NCBI GenBank assembly: GCA_016926135.1 | Contig: JAFGPH010000367.1 | Location: 1-7,452 of the forward strand | Direction: 5' to 3' | Origin: Deltaproteobacteria bacterium | Lineage (GTDB): Bacteria; Desulfobacterota; DSM-4660; Desulfatiglandales; HGW-15 | DNA length: 7,452 bases | Part shown: piece after piece, positions 5,895 to 7,452 of the stretch | How the letters are laid out: every line of letters starts with the position of its first letter | Numbering within the stretch: the first letter of the stretch is position 1 | The notes under the pieces: model-generated | What the model was told of the DNA's origin: nothing | Database searches by the model: none | Seen by the model: the letters and a program-made list of their open reading frames with translations, nothing else | Translations under genes and position numbers: made by a program

Positions 5895-6386
5895 ATGTAT
5901 ATGAAACAGTCGGATCTTCTGAAAGGGTTGAGTAAGGACTTCCTGAAGCAGGTCATGGAAATCGCGGAGAAAGAAACGCACAGAGAAGGCTATCTGCTTT
6001 TCAGAGAGGGCGATTCGGCCGGACAACTTTACATCTTGCTGAAAGGCCGTGTGAATCTCACCCTCGGTGAAACATCGCATACGGTTTACACCGTCGATCA
6101 TCCTGGGGAGGTTTTCGGATGGTCCAGTCTCGTGGGACGAAAAGGATATTCCGCTTCCGCGGAATGCAAAGAACCGACAAAGCTTCTCAAAATCCGTGTT
6201 GAGAATCTGGAGAAGCTTTTTGAGAAGGATCGAGTCAACGAAAACATTTTTTTCAGGGAACTGGCTGCCGGTCTGGGGTTGCGCCTGATCCAGAGCTACA
6301 AGATGATTTCCAACAGGGCGGAGGGGGTGTTCTCTCTTTCCTATGGCACGAGTCAGGTTCAGGAATCCGTAGTGACTGTTTCTTAG
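5895..6386 (+). CDS. Stand-alone cyclic-nucleotide-binding-fold protein without DNA-binding domain
   Basis: This 163-residue protein has the CRP-like beta-roll at about 8-112: LLKGLSKDFL, GYLLFREGDSAGQLYILLKGRVNL, then the phosphate-binding cassette region GEVFGWSSL...GYSASAE. This is followed by helices about 102-140. It stops where CRP/FNR proteins would continue into a winged helix, and ends in a short Ser/Val-rich tail, so it cannot bind DNA in the usual way. In the cassette, the Glu of the usual FGE is W76 and the Arg that contacts the cyclic phosphate is replaced around Y85, so cAMP or cGMP binding by the standard mode is doubtful. It could be a regulatory subunit for another protein, or sense a different ligand. 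AAGGAGG with a 7-nt gap supports the start. A good terminator follows the stop. Confidence 0.88.
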   Translation: MYMKQSDLLKGLSKDFLKQVMEIAEKETHREGYLLFREGDSAGQLYILLKGRVNLTLGETSHTVYTVDHPGEVFGWSSLVGRKGYSASAECKEPTKLLKIRVENLEKLFEKDRVNENIFFRELAAGLGLRLIQSYKMISNRAEGVFSLSYGTSQVQESVVTVS

Positions 6387-6395
6387 AAAGGCCGT
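6380..6395 (+). repeat. Direct repeat, copy 1
   Basis: TTCTTnnAAAGGCCGT occurs here and again at 6680-6695, exactly 300 bp later. The copies agree at 14 of 16 positions, and the last nine (AAAGGCCGT) are identical. This copy spans the stop codon of the upstream gene. Confidence 0.55.
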
Positions 6396-6398
6396 TCT

Positions 6399-6423
6399 CC
6401 GGTTTGGAAACCCGGCGCTTTTT
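6399..6423 (+). terminator. Intrinsic terminator after the cyclic-nucleotide-binding-like gene
   Basis: CCGGTTT (6399-6405) pairs with AAACCCGG (6408-6415) with one bulged C; in practice the top pair opens to give a workable loop. GCG and then TTTTT at 6419-6423 follow, with more T-rich sequence to 6430. It lies 12 bp after the stop codon at 6384-6386. Confidence 0.6.
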
Positions 6424-6506
6424 GTGTTTTCATTCAGACAGGGTCGGGTTTGCAGCCTCCGATAGGAAGTTTGCAAGGAATAGAACAGAACGCTATTCAG
6501 CCAACG

Positions 6507-6604
6507 GGCTTCTCGGGTGTTCGTGCATCTTTGACGCGGCGCAGCCTCAACCAAAAGGATATGCAGGGTTAGCGACGGGGAGAAGAACGGCATCTCGGGA
6601 AGCC
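6507..6604 (+). ncRNA. Candidate structured RNA: leader of the permease gene or independent small RNA
   Basis: Bases 6507-6517 pair with 6594-6604 in eleven consecutive pairs (nine Watson-Crick, two G-U). After a 4-nt bulge the helix continues (6518-6522 with 6585-6589). Inside, 6524-6532 pairs with 6555-6565 around a 2-nt bulge (TGC/GCA plus ATCTTT/AAAGGAT), enclosing a small GGC-GCA-GCC hairpin. The strong terminator at 6611-6639 begins only 6 nt after the closing stem, and the permease gene starts 77 nt beyond it. The long paired domain followed at once by an intrinsic terminator is the layout of a transcription-attenuating leader. It matches no riboswitch class I can recognise. The pairings are seen; function and expression are inferred. 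A short stem-loop GAATAG/CTATTC (6478-6483 with 6493-6498) and a GTTTGCA direct repeat (6448 and 6469) lie just upstream. No protein-coding gene is supported in 6387-6715. Confidence 0.4.
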
Positions 6605-6610
6605 AACATC

Positions 6611-6639
6611 AAAGGCGGGGTCTTATCCCTGCTTTTTTT
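6611..6639 (+). terminator. Strong intrinsic terminator upstream of the AEC permease gene
   Basis: AAAGGCGGGG (6611-6620) pairs with CCCTGC plus the first T residues (6627-6636), with G-U at two places, around a TCTTAT loop. The core is GCGGGG/CCCTGC, and it is followed directly by seven T (6633-6639). The 3' arm CCCTGC can instead pair with GCAGGG at 6640-6645, forming a competing hairpin with the T-run in its loop. The terminator lies 76 bp before the permease start, with the end of the previous gene already closed off by the terminator at 6399-6423. It therefore ends either a small RNA or a leader transcript. Confidence 0.7.
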
Positions 6640-6679
6640 GCAGGGTAGAGAGCCGCTGAAGTTCACCCGCCGCAGCAGG

Positions 6680-6695
6680 TTCTTCCAAAGGCCGT
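6680..6695 (+). repeat. Direct repeat, copy 2
   Basis: This is the second copy of the 16-nt imperfect repeat at 6380-6395. It lies 20 bp upstream of the permease start. Together the copies flank the gene-free segment with the two terminators, as a target duplication or recombination scar would, but no inverted ends are visible just inside them. Confidence 0.55.
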
Positions 6696-6715
6696 AATTC
6701 GTAAAGGGGTGTCGC

Positions 6716-7452
6716 ATGCACTCGGTCCTGGCCGCCGTTGAGGCCATTCTCATTCTCTTCCTGATGGGCGTTTTGGGGTGGGTGCTTCGGTCGCGCAGGG
6801 TGGTCACGCCCGCCGCCATGCCCGCGCTGAGCGCCATCGCGCTCGATTTCGCGCTCCCCTGCCTGGTCTTTGTCGTCGTCTTAGGCCGATTCCGGCCTGC
6901 GGACATGCCGGGATGGCACCATCTGCCCATCGTCTGGGTTCTTTTTACCCTCGCCATAGTGCCCGTGAGCCTTGTCGCGGGTTTCGCGGCGCGTCCCTCC
7001 CTGCGCCGCGAGTTTCGCCTGTGCTGCTTCTACCAGAATGCGCTCTTCTTTCCCCTGGCGATTCTAACGGAGATCTTTGGAGCGGATTCGGGCGCCGTGG
7101 CGCGCCTGTTTCTGATGACGTTCCTTTTCCCTGCATTCTTCTTCAACACCTATCCCATGTTTTTCAGGGGCAGCATGCGGGTCGACTGGCGGAAGACGCT
7201 GCACCCGGTGCTCCTGACGACCCTGGCAGCCGTGCTGATCTGCCTTGGGGGTTTCACGAACCGGGTTCCTGACGTGCTCGTGAAGGCCATGCAGCAGGTC
7301 GGGGCAATTTCCGTGCCCCTGCTCATGATCCTGCTGGGCGCGCGCATTCGCGAGGACTACGAGAATCGCGGGCCCATCTATTGGCGCGAAATCATTGCCT
7401 TCATCGGCATCCGCAATGTGCTTTTCCCTTTGCTCTTTCTCGCCGTTTTTCC
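6716..7452 (+). CDS. AEC-family (auxin efflux carrier) permease, partial (C-terminus outside window)
   Basis: Residues 1-245 of an open frame are visible. Hydrophobic segments lie at about 5-24, 38-57, 70-91, 104-120, 129-149, 162-180, 192-209 and 225-245, so this is an inner-membrane transporter with most of its first eight spans shown. Family features include the early FALPCLVF segment, the central QNALFFPLAIL (107-117, like the QN-GF-G-PL motif of AEC proteins), and the VGAISVPLLMILLGARI helix (195-211) that starts the second half. AEC members export or take up small organic acids and related anions; the substrate here is unknown. AAAGGGG at 6703-6709 with a 6-nt gap supports the start. 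The base composition is more G+C-rich than the neighbouring GYD and cyclic-nucleotide-binding-like genes, which, with the gene-free segment before it, suggests a boundary between two blocks of different origin. Confidence 0.88.
   Translation, partial: MHSVLAAVEAILILFLMGVLGWVLRSRRVVTPAAMPALSAIALDFALPCLVFVVVLGRFRPADMPGWHHLPIVWVLFTLAIVPVSLVAGFAARPSLRREFRLCCFYQNALFFPLAILTEIFGADSGAVARLFLMTFLFPAFFFNTYPMFFRGSMRVDWRKTLHPVLLTTLAAVLICLGGFTNRVPDVLVKAMQQVGAISVPLLMILLGARIREDYENRGPIYWREIIAFIGIRNVLFPLLFLAVF

Noticed and set aside
5769..6593. 274-codon open frame on the minus strand
   Set aside because: It runs antisense across the cyclic-nucleotide-fold gene and through its terminator, with no domain-like sequence.
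6404..6697. 97-codon frame on the plus strand in the gene-free stretch
   Set aside because: It would start with TTG inside the terminator hairpin, has no ribosome-binding site and gives a low-complexity Arg-rich product across a second terminator.
6778..7272. 164-codon frame on the plus strand
   Set aside because: It is an out-of-frame shadow of the AEC permease, whose hydrophobic spans and motifs are clear in the frame starting at 6716.

Overview
The window looks like chromosomal DNA from a Gram-negative, probably anaerobic, deltaproteobacterium-type organism (Desulfobacterota). This assignment is an inference from the style of the proteins: a multi-PAS NarL-type kinase, short stand-alone PilZ, GYD and cyclic-nucleotide-binding proteins, and a small Cys-rich protein. 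No rRNA or other phylogenetic marker is present. I see no CRISPR array, tRNA, rRNA or insertion-sequence transposase.

Layout. (1) Bases 1-873, minus strand: the N-terminal 291 residues of a membrane-anchored or exported metallo-beta-lactamase-fold hydrolase of the alkyl/aryl-sulfatase type. Its C-terminus lies outside the window. (2) Bases 874-1003: a divergent promoter region with a 13-bp near-perfect inverted repeat lying between candidate promoters for the two directions. (3) Bases 1004-3563, plus strand: a translationally coupled two-component system, made of a cytoplasmic triple-PAS histidine kinase and a NarL/LuxR-type response regulator with a GTG start. (4) Bases 3564-4059: a spacer with a hairpin and a plausible sigma70 promoter, then an 81-residue protein with five clustered cysteines. 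(5) Bases 4060-5772: a universal stress protein, a 53-residue unknown ORF, a 30-codon remnant of a CheY-like receiver gene, a PilZ-like protein and a GYD-domain protein. (6) Bases 5895-6386: a stand-alone cyclic-nucleotide-binding-fold protein with no DNA-binding domain, followed by a terminator. (7) Bases 6387-6715: a 329-bp gene-free stretch with a long-range paired RNA domain, a strong intrinsic terminator with U7, and a 16-nt imperfect direct repeat at exactly 300-bp spacing. (8) Bases 6716-7452: the first 245 codons of an AEC-family permease, running off the window.

How the genes may work together. The kinase/regulator pair faces the sulfatase-like gene across a symmetric DNA site, so the simplest reading is a sensor that controls itself and that hydrolase. 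The genes from 3746 to 6386 are all on the plus strand and are almost all small one-domain signalling or stress proteins, so they form a loose signalling/stress cluster rather than a metabolic pathway. Two of these domains have lost hallmark ligand-binding residues: the PilZ serine, and the Glu and Arg of the cyclic-nucleotide phosphate-binding cassette. The least explained stretch is 6387-6715, which looks like either a cis-regulatory leader of the permease or a small mobile or repeated element.
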